A stretch of 64,000 bases of DNA from Lachnospiraceae bacterium (GCA_029063085.1 JAIDOW010000071.1:1-64000); one strand, 5' to 3'; shown: positions 32,994 to 42,360, counted from the first letter of the stretch. The notes: generated by a model from the letters alone, not told the origin. Numbers and translations are program-made.

Positions 32994-33182
32994 TCAATGC
33001 ATACTATCCAAACCTGAAACAAGACTTCGCATTTCCTGCTTAGAGCTTACTGCACGGGAACGACGGATAAATTCCTGTTTTTCACTCTCATCCATATTGC
33101 TAAACCTCTCCATGGCATGTAGATTCTCCGCAAGTGCCATGCTTAGCCCTACCGGAATTTCATCGTTATTCAATATACTCAT
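32994..33182 (-). CDS. Conserved small protein of unknown function
   Basis: This 62-residue protein starts at the ATG at 33182 after a GGAGAAG site. The pattern IPVGLSMALAENLHAMERFS followed by MDESEKQEFI, R-R-S-R and SSKQEMRSLV is, to my recollection, typical of a widespread small Clostridia protein with no known role. It is soluble, helical and has no cysteine or membrane segment. It is convergent with the small gene at 32657 and separated from the next upstream gene by about 110 bases. Confidence 0.75.
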   Translation of the reverse strand: MSILNNDEIPVGLSMALAENLHAMERFSNMDESEKQEFIRRSRAVSSKQEMRSLVSGLDSMH

Positions 33183-33295
33183 GTTCTTCTCCATTCTGCC
33201 ACTCTTCATGGCATACATAAAAATCTTAATTTCTTAATCATACCAATATTATGTGCAGTCTTTCTATAAAAAATACTTTGCAAATTTTCATTTTT

Positions 33296-34303
33296 TCAGG
33301 AAAAATCTTCTTCATAAGTCTGGCGGAAAATTTCTCTTTGAACCACATATATATCCTGAAAATCCTCCGGACGTACAGCCATATAATCCCCCGGTCTTCC
33401 AAGATAATATTCTTCACTTCCCCCTGCCGGAAAAATTTTAGTCCTTTTTCCCAATTTCTTTGCATAAATGCCTGAACCCGGTTTGGGGTAACACAAATGG
33501 GCAATTTCATCCAGACTGATATATTCTCCGGTATCCGCTATCTCTGCTTCCGGAAGAAAATCCAGCATCTGTTTAAAAATATCCACGGATTCTTCCGTTT
33601 CGTCATAAGTCTGCTCAAATTTGATGCGCTTCATATCATACACTTCCCCGCGGCATCCAATCATAATATATACCTCCGGATCAGCCGTCAGTGTAATCCC
33701 GGATTCATTTTCCAGGGATTTAATACGAATGTGTTCCCCATTCTTTACAATATCCGTTGTCCTTACAACTGCCCAGGGAATCCTTTTTTTCCTATACTTT
33801 TTCAGTTTCCGGATATCCTCTTTATGCTCTCTCCCGTAAATCCCTGCATCAATGCACACACAATCCTTATGATAGGAATCTGACATTTTCAAAAAATATT
33901 CCATGGAACTGGCAAGTTCCATTCCTGATATCTTTACCTTCAAAATCGCGGAAGAAATCCTTCCACCTGCACCCGTTGCCTTTCCTTTCACCAGCCCGAA
34001 TTCCGGTATCAAATAATCCAGAAATTCCAGTGCCCGAAGCCTTTTCGTATCACTAAAGAAATACAGTCTGTCCTCCTCCTGTTCTTTCCAGACAAACAAA
34101 AGAAAATGACAGTCAAACGCCCGCATATACTCCTCATAATCCAGTATGTTCGCTGCCGGAAGCTCCACTCCCATCATCTGTGCTGAAAGCCCTTTAAAAA
34201 TAGTTTCCTCTATCTGAGCCACCACCATTGCATTATTTTCATATCGATAGCTTTGTACAATCCCCGGCAATGCGATATTCTCCTGCCTTATAAAACCATA
34301 CAT
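33296..34303 (-). CDS. Unrecognised protein downstream of a nucleotide cyclase
   Basis: This 335-residue soluble protein is not one I recognise. It alternates alpha and beta segments, has no signal peptide or membrane helix, and ends with a stretch containing GRPGDYMAVRPEDFQDIYVV, which suggests a small substrate- or nucleotide-binding C-terminal domain. The ATG at 34303 (MYGFIRQ) is preferred over an upstream GTG because of ribosome-site spacing. It lies 57 bases after the cyclase gene on the same strand and may be its partner or effector. Function unknown. Confidence 0.82.
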   Translation of the reverse strand: MYGFIRQENIALPGIVQSYRYENNAMVVAQIEETIFKGLSAQMMGVELPAANILDYEEYMRAFDCHFLLFVWKEQEEDRLYFFSDTKRLRALEFLDYLIPEFGLVKGKATGAGGRISSAILKVKISGMELASSMEYFLKMSDSYHKDCVCIDAGIYGREHKEDIRKLKKYRKKRIPWAVVRTTDIVKNGEHIRIKSLENESGITLTADPEVYIMIGCRGEVYDMKRIKFEQTYDETEESVDIFKQMLDFLPEAEIADTGEYISLDEIAHLCYPKPGSGIYAKKLGKRTKIFPAGGSEEYYLGRPGDYMAVRPEDFQDIYVVQREIFRQTYEEDFS

Positions 34304-34360
34304 CGACTCTTTCACCTTTCTTTATTACTCTTGTGTCCTTTTGCAAAACATTCCCATCTG

Positions 34361-35917
34361 CTATGACAGCAATTCCTCTGCAAAACCCTGAAAACTTTGG
34401 TTTACATGGGTAAAGTGCAGAATCAGTTCATTCTCTTTACACTCTACCACTTTGGCATATACCCCATTAAAAATTGCTCTTCCGTCTTTTCTGGCTGCAA
34501 ATATTTCAACATCCGAATACATTTCCAACTGCCCCTCTACATAGAAATCAGACTCCTGTTTTTCCCTGTATTCAGTGTTTCCTGCCTTTTCCACTTCCCT
34601 TTCCAGCAATACCACCACTGCACGTTTTCTGGAAAACTGTGTAAGTACCGCCATAATAGGTTGTTCCGACACCAATTTCCCCTCAATCCTATAAAGATTA
34701 AAGACAATCCACTCCTCTACCGGCTTCAAAACATCAAACTCCACATTTTCAATCCGGCACTGATAATCACCACCGATTCCAATCACTTCACATACTGGAA
34801 CCGGTTTATGAACCCCTTTTGCCATAATTGCCATACGGTTATGAACTTCTACCGGACAGGATATCATATTTAATGCTTCTTTGGACACCAGTACCTGCCC
34901 GCCGACACTATAACTCTCAATGCGGGAACATTCATTGACAACTTTGCCTACCACATTATACCGCATCACTTTTTCCGAACCCACATTGCCGATAAAAGCT
35001 TCTCCCCGATGAACACCAATACCCATTTCCAATGCCGGATACCCCTGCTCTTCACAATAGGCATTCACTTCTCCCATGCGGTTCTGCATAGTGACAGCTG
35101 CTGCCACTGCATCTGCTGTCTGTTCTTCAGATACCAACGGTGCACCAAATACTGCCAGCACACCGTCCCCCATAAATTCAATGACAGTTCCCCTGTAACT
35201 CGTAATCACTTCTACCATTTTCCCAAAATAGAAATTCAGGAGTTTTATCACGGATTCCGGCTCTAATTCCTCTGAAATAGAAGTAAATCCCCTTAAATCA
35301 GATATCATAACCGTAAGCTCTTTCTTTTCCCCGCCGATTACAGCACCCTCCGGATGCTCCAGAATCAGCTCTAAAACCTTATCCGAAAAATACCTTCCAA
35401 ATACCTGATGAAGCAGTTTATTTCTGGACTCTAACTTCTGGTTCAAGCGTATGATTTCCCTTGCAGCCTGTAAATCCCCTGCCTGTTTTTGCAGTACTTT
35501 TTCATAATTCCTTGTTACCTCATACTGCCATGCCATTCTCTCAACCCTTAAAATACCTGATTCGGAAAAAGGTTTCAGCAAAACAACCATGGCACCCCTG
35601 GCAAAACACTTTTCATCTAATTCCTGATTTCTTTCTTCCGTCATAAAAAATAAAGGCACACCTGCAAAAGCCTGCTGTTTTTTTAAATACGATATTGACA
35701 AAAAATCTTCTTCCACTGCCGTCTGATAATCCATGATTATCAGTGATGGCGAGCTGATTCTTGACAAACCCTCTGCATTTTGCGTCTCTACTGCCCTTTG
35801 CACGGCAGAAAACGACAACAGACAAAGTGCACGCATACTTCCTGTCGAATTAATTCTTCTTTGTGCCTCTAACATTTCCTTTCTCTCGCTGCCGATTACC
35901 CAGATTACTTTCTCCAT
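34361..35917 (-). CDS. Receiver-like/class III nucleotide cyclase fusion
   Basis: This 518-residue protein begins with a receiver-like domain (about 1-125) that keeps an aspartate at D63 (IIMDYQ) and a lysine at K115 (LLKPF). A coiled coil (about 135-175) leads into a class III cyclase domain (about 195-350). Metal aspartates are D207 (ISDLRGF) and D251 (FMGDGVL), and transition-state residues N328 and R332 occur in VVNECSRIE, so catalysis looks intact. A C-terminal beta-rich region of about 160 residues is of unknown type. The product is probably cAMP, though the base-specifying residues cannot be assigned safely. The leader carries a GCAAAATTGGTTACA element. Confidence 0.9.
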   Translation of the reverse strand: MEKVIWVIGSERKEMLEAQRRINSTGSMRALCLLSFSAVQRAVETQNAEGLSRISSPSLIIMDYQTAVEEDFLSISYLKKQQAFAGVPLFFMTEERNQELDEKCFARGAMVVLLKPFSESGILRVERMAWQYEVTRNYEKVLQKQAGDLQAAREIIRLNQKLESRNKLLHQVFGRYFSDKVLELILEHPEGAVIGGEKKELTVMISDLRGFTSISEELEPESVIKLLNFYFGKMVEVITSYRGTVIEFMGDGVLAVFGAPLVSEEQTADAVAAAVTMQNRMGEVNAYCEEQGYPALEMGIGVHRGEAFIGNVGSEKVMRYNVVGKVVNECSRIESYSVGGQVLVSKEALNMISCPVEVHNRMAIMAKGVHKPVPVCEVIGIGGDYQCRIENVEFDVLKPVEEWIVFNLYRIEGKLVSEQPIMAVLTQFSRKRAVVVLLEREVEKAGNTEYREKQESDFYVEGQLEMYSDVEIFAARKDGRAIFNGVYAKVVECKENELILHFTHVNQSFQGFAEELLS

Positions 35918-35936
35918 AATATCCACCCCGGATTAT

Positions 35937-35951
35937 TGTAACCAATTTTGC
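35937..35951 (-). repeat. Leader element copy B (GCAAAATTGGTTACA)
   Basis: An exact 15-base copy of the core lies 19 bases before the cyclase start codon. TAAA precedes the core here in place of a full hairpin arm, so the stem is weak in this copy. Confidence 0.75.
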
Positions 35952-35983
35952 TTTACACTACCTATTTTAATTATGCTGTCATT

Positions 35984-36937
35984 TTACCAAAGTGAATGCC
36001 AGGAACCCTTTCTCTCACCAGTAGGCTGTTTCTTAGGATCAGCCTTGCAGTTGTCACATAAAATTCCTGTCCGGATTGGAGCCCCACAACATTCACATGG
36101 TACACGTACCGGTGAATTCTTGGGTATTTCCAGATATTCATCCCTGAAAAAATACTCGATAATCCTTCTTGGTACACCTGTATCCCGTTCAATCACAAGT
36201 GCAGACGCTGCACCTGTTCTCTCCAGATAATTACGGATGGTCTGAAAATCATCATAATTATCCCTGCCACAGCGTTCACAGCGGTAAACTCCCACTGTTA
36301 TATTTTTGAGAACTTTACATCCACAATGCTGACATGCCAGAGGAATACGGTTCATACGAAAAGCATTTGTATTTCTGCGTTTTTTAGTCCCCAACGGAAC
36401 CGGTTCAATACTCAATACCTTTTCCCGTGCATCTTTCTCACTTTGCATCGGATCAATCTGCCTTCCTTCATTATCTTTTGATGATATCTCCCTTACTATC
36501 CTGTCTGTCTTGCCATTCTGTTCCTCAAAAATTTCCGGCATAAGCTGTCTAAACTGATGTCTCAAATCCAAAAATGCCTTTTTCGGATTTTCAAAATAGG
36601 ATATCATCTGTACATTATTCAAATAAAAGCGAAAGGTATCATTTAATTCCATTTCATGAATCTGAAAGGGAATAATGATCTTCCTGTTACAAATCGCACT
36701 GTCAGTCTCCTTCTCTACCCATATGGATGACTGTGACGTCGGAGATAAAACCAGTAAAAAGACCATACAGTTCTGAATTGCCTGTGGTATCTCCCTTGCG
36801 TAGCTGGAACCTGCCGGTATCATTTCCGGTGCTTTCCAGTATGGCACTCCCATTTTTTCCAGCTCTTCTATAATCTGGTTAACAAACTTTATATCCTTTG
36901 AACAATAACTAATAAAAACGGAGTTCTTATTCGCCAT
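35984..36937 (-). CDS. TIR domain protein with zinc ribbons and HTH
   Basis: This 317-residue protein has an N-terminal TIR domain (about 5-135: SVFISYCSKDIKFVNQIIEE, MIPAGSSYAREIPQAIQ, VLSPTSQSSIWVEKE). The glutamate E77 four residues after W73 matches the NADase catalytic position of SARM1 and bacterial TIRs. After a linker come a zinc ribbon (C202/C205 and C220/C223), a helix-turn-helix (about 231-265, FQTIRNYLERTGAASALVIE) and a second cysteine cluster (C281/C284 and C294/C297). The ribbon-HTH part resembles the flagellar-operon YvyF type. No Thoeris or other defence partner is adjacent. The start is the ATG at 36937 after GGGAGG. Confidence 0.9.
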   Translation of the reverse strand: MANKNSVFISYCSKDIKFVNQIIEELEKMGVPYWKAPEMIPAGSSYAREIPQAIQNCMVFLLVLSPTSQSSIWVEKETDSAICNRKIIIPFQIHEMELNDTFRFYLNNVQMISYFENPKKAFLDLRHQFRQLMPEIFEEQNGKTDRIVREISSKDNEGRQIDPMQSEKDAREKVLSIEPVPLGTKKRRNTNAFRMNRIPLACQHCGCKVLKNITVGVYRCERCGRDNYDDFQTIRNYLERTGAASALVIERDTGVPRRIIEYFFRDEYLEIPKNSPVRVPCECCGAPIRTGILCDNCKADPKKQPTGERKGSWHSLW

Positions 36938-36999
36938 ACCGATCCCTCCCACCTATGTGGCTTCCTTTTATACAAAAAATGTATTAAATCTCTTCCTGT

Positions 37000-38010
37000 T
37001 TACGCATCTTTGAAAACTACACGGTTGCGTCCTGATGTCTTTGCCTGATACAGTCTTGCATCTGCATATTCAATAGTTTCATCTAATGATTGACCGCTTA
37101 CCAATTCCTTTACCCCAAAGGACATTGTAACCTTAATCTGCTGTCCTTCGAAGTCACAGATACTGTCTTCTATCCTCTTGCGCACCTGTTCTGCACGTCT
37201 GGCAGCCATTTCTTCATCACAATCTGTAAACAGCAGTACAAATTCCTCACCGCCCCAGCGAACTACTTCACCACTGTCTGCCACACTGTTTTTCAAAGAA
37301 TCAGCTATATGCACCAACACCGCATCCCCCGCATTATGTCCATAGGTGTCATTTATCTTCTTGAAAAAATCAATATCACTTATAACAACTGAAACGCTTT
37401 TCCGTCCTATTGCCGGCTGAACAAAATCACTGAAATAAGAGTAAAACCCCCTGCGGTTTTTTAGCCTTGTCAGTGGATCCTCATGAGCTTCCTTATATAA
37501 CAACTGCGATTCCAGCGTCTTACCGCAAAACGCTGCCGCCATCGTCAGATGCCTCACATCCTGTTCATCAAATACACTGTCCCCATTCTCTCCAAGTTTA
37601 TTAATCGCCTGATACGCACCTATTACTTCTCCTCTGGCATTTGTAACCGGCATACAAAGAATGGATCTTGTCACATATCCTGTATCTTTATCTACCTGTG
37701 GATTAAAACGGTCATCCTCATACGGATGATTCATAACAATCGTTTCTTTGTTTCCAATAGATGCCCCTACGATTCCTGTCCCCTCCGGCACGACAATCCG
37801 TTCACTGTCAGATGCCGCTAATGTCCAATATTGGTGTTTATTCCTATCCCAATACCAAAATGATGCACGTTCTGAATTCACAAGTGTTCTTCCAAGATCC
37901 GTTAATAATAAAACGGTAGCTGCAAATTCTTTTTCATCCACTAATTGATTCATATAATAAAAAATCTGTTCCAGCATTTCTTCTGCCTGCAACGGTCCGC
38001 GTTTTTCCAT
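37000..38010 (-). CDS. GAF-GGDEF diguanylate cyclase
   Basis: This 336-residue cytoplasmic protein has a GAF sensor (about 25-170: ERASFWYWDRNKHQYWTLAA, GTGIVGASIGNKETIVMN) and a C-terminal GGDEF domain (about 180-335) with the active-site motif RWGGEEFVLLF and the substrate segment DIDFFKKINDTYGHNAGD. It should make cyclic di-GMP. The RxxD inhibitory site normally five residues before GGEEF is absent, so product feedback may be lost. The start is the ATG at 38010 after GTGGAGG. The leader carries both the GCAAAATTGGTTACA element and a copy of the longer repeat. Confidence 0.93.
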   Translation of the reverse strand: MEKRGPLQAEEMLEQIFYYMNQLVDEKEFAATVLLLTDLGRTLVNSERASFWYWDRNKHQYWTLAASDSERIVVPEGTGIVGASIGNKETIVMNHPYEDDRFNPQVDKDTGYVTRSILCMPVTNARGEVIGAYQAINKLGENGDSVFDEQDVRHLTMAAAFCGKTLESQLLYKEAHEDPLTRLKNRRGFYSYFSDFVQPAIGRKSVSVVISDIDFFKKINDTYGHNAGDAVLVHIADSLKNSVADSGEVVRWGGEEFVLLFTDCDEEMAARRAEQVRKRIEDSICDFEGQQIKVTMSFGVKELVSGQSLDETIEYADARLYQAKTSGRNRVVFKDA

Positions 38011-38028
38011 ATCAAATCCTCCACCTGG

Positions 38029-38043
38029 TGTAACCAATTTTGC
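38029..38043 (-). repeat. Leader element copy C (GCAAAATTGGTTACA)
   Basis: An exact 15-base core lies 18 bases before the GGDEF start codon. TTTAC, GAA and GCAAA on its 5' side form a short imperfect hairpin. Farther upstream, GGGCAGGCAATCAGTTTG resembles the flank of copy A. Confidence 0.78.
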
Positions 38044-38062
38044 TTCGTAAACTCCGTTTGCT

Positions 38063-38118
38063 GTGATAGTTGCCAAATAGGTGTGCAAACACCCACGCCT
38101 GGTTCATTATCATACAAA
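38063..38118. repeat. Interspersed repeat copy 3
   Basis: AGTTGCCAAATA, TGCAAAC and CGCCTGG align in order with AGTCGCCAAATA, TGCAAGC and ACCCTGG of copy 2. It sits directly upstream of leader element copy C and downstream of the isomerase-like gene. Confidence 0.55.
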
Positions 38119-38145
38119 CTGATTGCCTGCCCACTTATCTGCTAT

Positions 38146-38925
38146 TCAGACTGCTTCACTAAAATTCTGTTCTAAATATTTCAATGAGCGTCTCTGATTT
38201 TCCGGCAATGTTGTCTCTATCACCAAACTACAGGCATCAAAATATTTTTTCCTATATTCCATAAATTGCCGCCAGTCAATCTTGCCGTCACCCAGCGCCA
38301 GATGCTGATCCCTCTTCAAATTATTATCATTGATATGAATATGCTTAATATACGGAGCCAACACTTCTATCCATGTCTTCATCGGTGTGGAAGAAATACT
38401 TGCGTGTGCATAATCAAAACACACACCGTAATTTTCATAGATACAGAGTCTTTCAGAAATAGCAGCTAAAATGTCCGGATCCGTATCAAACATATTTTCC
38501 AGATAAATTTCCGTATCCGGATATCTTTTTAAAAGGCATTCCAAATATTCTACCGTCATTTCAATCGCCCTTTGGTCATACTCCACACCAGAAAGCACCG
38601 GACTGATATTGGTATGAAACACAACACCCTTTACACCGATTCTGACTGCAATTTTCATACTCTGTTCCATACGCAGCTCTGATATTTCCCGAATCCTTAG
38701 ATCATGGCTAAAAACTACTATATCATAAAAGGCACCGTGCATTGTACTTCCCTCCGGCAGTCCTTCCCTCTGATAAAACTCAATCAAACGGTTCATCTCT
38801 TCTTCGTTCTCCAGCACTTCCGGATTATAAAAATCATTCACCTCAAAACCAACCTTATATTCTTGTGCTATCTCCTTATATGACTTGATATCCTGTTCTC
38901 TGGCTACAATCAATACCTGCCCCAT
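38146..38925 (-). CDS. Sugar phosphate isomerase/epimerase-like TIM barrel protein
   Basis: This 259-residue protein matches the xylose isomerase-like/AP endonuclease 2 TIM barrel fold. Predicted metal ligands are a glutamate in IYLENM, an aspartate and histidine in VCFDYAHAS, a histidine in HIHINDN, and a final glutamate in LVIETT. Members isomerise or epimerise sugars and inositols, or dehydrate them. No sugar-catabolic neighbours are present, so the substrate is open. An AAGGGGT site precedes the ATG. It lies between the GGDEF protein and the hybrid kinase in the same direction. Confidence 0.87.
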   Translation of the reverse strand: MGQVLIVAREQDIKSYKEIAQEYKVGFEVNDFYNPEVLENEEEMNRLIEFYQREGLPEGSTMHGAFYDIVVFSHDLRIREISELRMEQSMKIAVRIGVKGVVFHTNISPVLSGVEYDQRAIEMTVEYLECLLKRYPDTEIYLENMFDTDPDILAAISERLCIYENYGVCFDYAHASISSTPMKTWIEVLAPYIKHIHINDNNLKRDQHLALGDGKIDWRQFMEYRKKYFDACSLVIETTLPENQRRSLKYLEQNFSEAV

Positions 38926-38976
38926 AATACACCCCTTATCCCCTTTCGGGTCCGGACGTCAAAAACATCCGGTAAT

Positions 38977-41900
38977 TTAATTTAATATTTTATCTAACGT
39001 ATCAAATAAAATGTTAACATCAATCGGTTTTGCTATATGCCCGTTCATTCCACAATCTAAAGCCTGCTGTTTATCCTCTTCAAACGCATTGGCCGTCATT
39101 GCTATTATCGGAATTGACGACTTCTCGCGATTCTCCATTTTCCGAATTGCCTTGGTTGCCTCATACCCATTCATTTCCGGCATCTGGACATCCATAAGCA
39201 CGAGTTGATAATACCCCGGTTCGGACTGTGCCAACATATCCACGGCAATCTGTCCGTTCCCTGCAATTTCTACACCAAATCCTGCCTCCGTTAAAATCGC
39301 TTCGGCAATTTCCTGATTCAGCTCATTATCCTCTGCCAATAAGATACACCCTGCATGATGATTAATCTGCTCCCCTGTTCCCTTCTTTTCCTTCTCATCA
39401 TCTGTATTTACAATAGAATACAAGCAGCTTCTTAATTCCGATAAGAATAACGGTTTACTGCAAAATGCAGTAACACCGGCTTCTTTCGCCTCATCTTCGA
39501 TATCAGACCAGTCATATGCAGTCAGGACAATGACCGGAACATCTTCTCCCATCTCTTTTCGGATTCTTCTTGTAACCTCAATACCATTCATATCAGGAAG
39601 CAGCCAGTCAATAATATACACACAATAATTGTCATTACGCATATTTGCCTGACGGGTACGCAGTACTGCCTCTTTTCCCGATAATGTCCAGTCTGCCCGC
39701 ATTCCAACCTGTCCCAGCATGTAAGATACACTGTCACAAGTATTAAAATCATCATCCACAACCAGAGCCCTGCAATTCTTAAATTCCGGTATATCCTGAG
39801 GTGCTTTTTCACCGGCATGTAACCGGAACGTAAAGGAAACAATAACCTCTGTACCTGTTCCCTGCTCGCTTTTTACTTCAATCGAACCATTCATCATGTC
39901 TACAATATTTTTGGTTATAGCCATTCCGAGACCTGTTCCCTGTACTCCGCTGATAGTAGTATTTCTCTCTCTCTCAAACGGTTCAAAAATATGCGCTACA
40001 AATTCCTTGCTCATACCAATACCAGTATCCTTGATGTGAAATTCATAATTTGCACATCCTTTCGGAGCTCCGGGTTTCTCTGTAATTCGCATACTGATAA
40101 TGCCACCTGCTCCTGTATACTTGACAGCATTGCTGAGAAGATTCAAAAGTACCTGGTTCAGTCTCAGCTTATCACAATAAATCTCTTCATCAAACACGTC
40201 CACCGTATCAATATAAAGTTCCAGCTGCTTGGCACGAATCTCTCCCTGTAAAATGCTGCGCAGACTATGCAGAATATCCGGCAGACTGCATAACTTCTCT
40301 TCTAAACGCATCTTACCGCTTTCTATACGGCTCATATCTAAAACATCATTGATGAGACTAAGCAGATGATTGCCGGAAGCCATAATCTTCTTCAAATAAG
40401 ACTCCACCTGTTCCTTACGGTCAATATGCGTAATTGCCAGAGATGTAAAACCGACTATCGCATTCATCGGTGTACGGATATCATGTGACATATTTGATAA
40501 AAATACGCTCTTTGCCTTGCTTGCTCTATTCGCCTGTAAAAGTGCATCCTCCAGCAGGCTCTTCTGCTCCATCTCATTGCGGATTTCCTCATCTACCGAG
40601 CGTAATCCCAAAACCACTCCACGACTGCTCTCCTCTGTACCGGCACGAACGACCTTCATCTGGAAATATCTTATCTCGCCATTGCAAGACACCCGGTAAT
40701 TGGTATAACATATTTTCTTTTCTTTTAATTCTTTTTCCAATTCTTCCAGAGAAATCGCCTTTCTCAGCATTTCTCTGTCATCCTCATAAACACAGGTCTG
40801 TATGTAACGTTCTATGCTCTCCCTTAGAGACTGTTCACCTTCAAAAATAGAAGACAATATATGACCTTTACAATCCGTAAGCTGAATCGGACTTCCCTTG
40901 CCTGTATCAAGATCCAGCACACATACAAGATTATAATCTATACTCAACGCCTGAACAAGTTCCTTATGTCGTTTCTCATTCCTTTTCTGTTCCTTTTTCT
41001 CCTGTAGTTTCTGATCCGTACAATCTAACAGAAAACGCTGATAAAACAGTTCGCCGTTTTCCTTTAACATTTTAATGTTACCCATAATATGCCGTATATT
41101 CCCGTCCACATGCTGCACCCGGTATTCTACGCTGATACTGTCTCCCTCTTTTTCGAGTTTTCCGATACTTGCCCGAAGGCGTTCTTTGTCCTCATCCACA
41201 ACAGATTCCGCAACCATATTAAATCCTGTCGCCATCAATTCATCCTGAGACTCATATCCCAAAATCTTAAGTGCCGCCGTATTGATACTGATTATACGTG
41301 ACCCATCTACTGTATGGCATATCATTCCACAATCCGTAGCAGAAAAAACCATCTCCAGAATTCTGTTTCTTTCTATTATCTCCTGCTGGTAAGCACGCTC
41401 CTGTGTGATATCTATAGCTACACCGACCGTTCCCATTACGCTTCCGTCAAGATCATATAATGGGGATTTGTAAGTCGTGAGAATCCTTAATCCCTCTCCG
41501 GTTTGGATGGTTTCTTCAGATATACAAGTTTCCCTTTTAGTCATAACTTCCCGTTCAGATTCTATACAGGCAGGATCATCCTGTTCAACATCCCAGATAT
41601 AAGCATGCCCCTGTCCTTCCACCTGTTTTTTGGTTTTATTAACCACTTTACAAAAGCTGTCATTTACCTTCTCATGAATACCATCTTTATCCTTATACCA
41701 GATCAGATTGGGAATATTGTTGATAGTAGCTTCAAAATACTGATTCGTCTGCCAGAAATCCTTACGCATTTTACAGGTTTCCTGCCATTTTAAAAAGCGG
41801 TATCTGATTTCTCCATCCGACATAGGCAGCGTCCAGATATCCTTGATGTCCCCACACAATCCCTGCTCCATCAAAAGCGTAATCTGCTCCTGCTTTGCAA

Positions 41901-42138
41901 GTAAAATAATCTCGGCTCTGTCCTTATTATCTTCTGTCAACGCCTTTACTGCCAGCGTTATATCTTCTCCCCTGAAGTCAGCCAAAATCACGTCAGCCCT
42001 GTCCGCCAATGATTTCTCATACTCTTCACTCTCGACAAACTCATGTGTAAAATGTTCCATTGGAGACATTTCCTTTATAAGCTCAAATGCCCTGTGTGAA
42101 TGACCTATTAAATAAAAATGAATATGACAACGATACAT
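38977..42138 (-). CDS. Multi-PAS hybrid histidine kinase with two receivers
   Basis: This 1053-residue soluble hybrid kinase has a receiver-like N-terminal region (about 1-115, no clear phosphoacceptor). PAS domains follow at about 130-250 and 255-375, with a third PAS-like unit (about 390-510), then HisKA with the phosphohistidine in NMSHDIRTPMNAIVGF, and HATPase (NLLSNAVKYTG, KDTGIGMS, GTGLGMAI). Two C-terminal receivers follow (acceptor aspartates in YIIDWLLPDMNG and LVLMDVQMPEMNG). No membrane helix is seen. It has a TTGACA promoter of its own. A phosphorelay to c-di-GMP or cyclase outputs nearby is a reasonable guess; no HPt domain is encoded in the chain. Confidence 0.93.
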   Translation of the reverse strand: MYRCHIHFYLIGHSHRAFELIKEMSPMEHFTHEFVESEEYEKSLADRADVILADFRGEDITLAVKALTEDNKDRAEIILLAKQEQITLLMEQGLCGDIKDIWTLPMSDGEIRYRFLKWQETCKMRKDFWQTNQYFEATINNIPNLIWYKDKDGIHEKVNDSFCKVVNKTKKQVEGQGHAYIWDVEQDDPACIESEREVMTKRETCISEETIQTGEGLRILTTYKSPLYDLDGSVMGTVGVAIDITQERAYQQEIIERNRILEMVFSATDCGMICHTVDGSRIISINTAALKILGYESQDELMATGFNMVAESVVDEDKERLRASIGKLEKEGDSISVEYRVQHVDGNIRHIMGNIKMLKENGELFYQRFLLDCTDQKLQEKKEQKRNEKRHKELVQALSIDYNLVCVLDLDTGKGSPIQLTDCKGHILSSIFEGEQSLRESIERYIQTCVYEDDREMLRKAISLEELEKELKEKKICYTNYRVSCNGEIRYFQMKVVRAGTEESSRGVVLGLRSVDEEIRNEMEQKSLLEDALLQANRASKAKSVFLSNMSHDIRTPMNAIVGFTSLAITHIDRKEQVESYLKKIMASGNHLLSLINDVLDMSRIESGKMRLEEKLCSLPDILHSLRSILQGEIRAKQLELYIDTVDVFDEEIYCDKLRLNQVLLNLLSNAVKYTGAGGIISMRITEKPGAPKGCANYEFHIKDTGIGMSKEFVAHIFEPFERERNTTISGVQGTGLGMAITKNIVDMMNGSIEVKSEQGTGTEVIVSFTFRLHAGEKAPQDIPEFKNCRALVVDDDFNTCDSVSYMLGQVGMRADWTLSGKEAVLRTRQANMRNDNYCVYIIDWLLPDMNGIEVTRRIRKEMGEDVPVIVLTAYDWSDIEDEAKEAGVTAFCSKPLFLSELRSCLYSIVNTDDEKEKKGTGEQINHHAGCILLAEDNELNQEIAEAILTEAGFGVEIAGNGQIAVDMLAQSEPGYYQLVLMDVQMPEMNGYEATKAIRKMENREKSSIPIIAMTANAFEEDKQQALDCGMNGHIAKPIDVNILFDTLDKILN

Positions 42139-42256
42139 ATCTATTTTCCCCCAATGCTCTATAAATTTTCTGCATAGTGACCGCTATATCTGGCAGCTAA
42201 TCCACCCATAGCATAAACCTAAACGTCGGAACATAAAAGCAATTCTTTTACCTTCC

Positions 42257-42285
42257 ATTTTAACAAGCATGGGAAACTATGTCAA
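42257..42285 (-). promoter_or_regulatory. Promoter of the hybrid kinase gene
   Basis: TTGACA (42280-42285), a 17-base spacer and TAAAAT (42257-42262) lie on the minus strand about 120 bases before the kinase start. Confidence 0.65.
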
Positions 42286-42360
42286 TATTGGGAACACCTC
42301 AATTAGCACTGTATTTTAAAAGATTTTTCTATTCAGAAATATACTTTAATGTCATGATTT

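Noticed and set aside
33238..33510. Open frame of 90 codons overlapping the unknown 335-residue protein
   Set aside because: It lies mostly inside a better supported gene in another frame and lacks a ribosome site.
35984..36937. Thoeris or CBASS defence system around the TIR protein
   Set aside because: No ThsA-like, CD-NTase-like or Cap genes are adjacent; the nearby cyclase is class III, which is not a CBASS nucleotidyltransferase.
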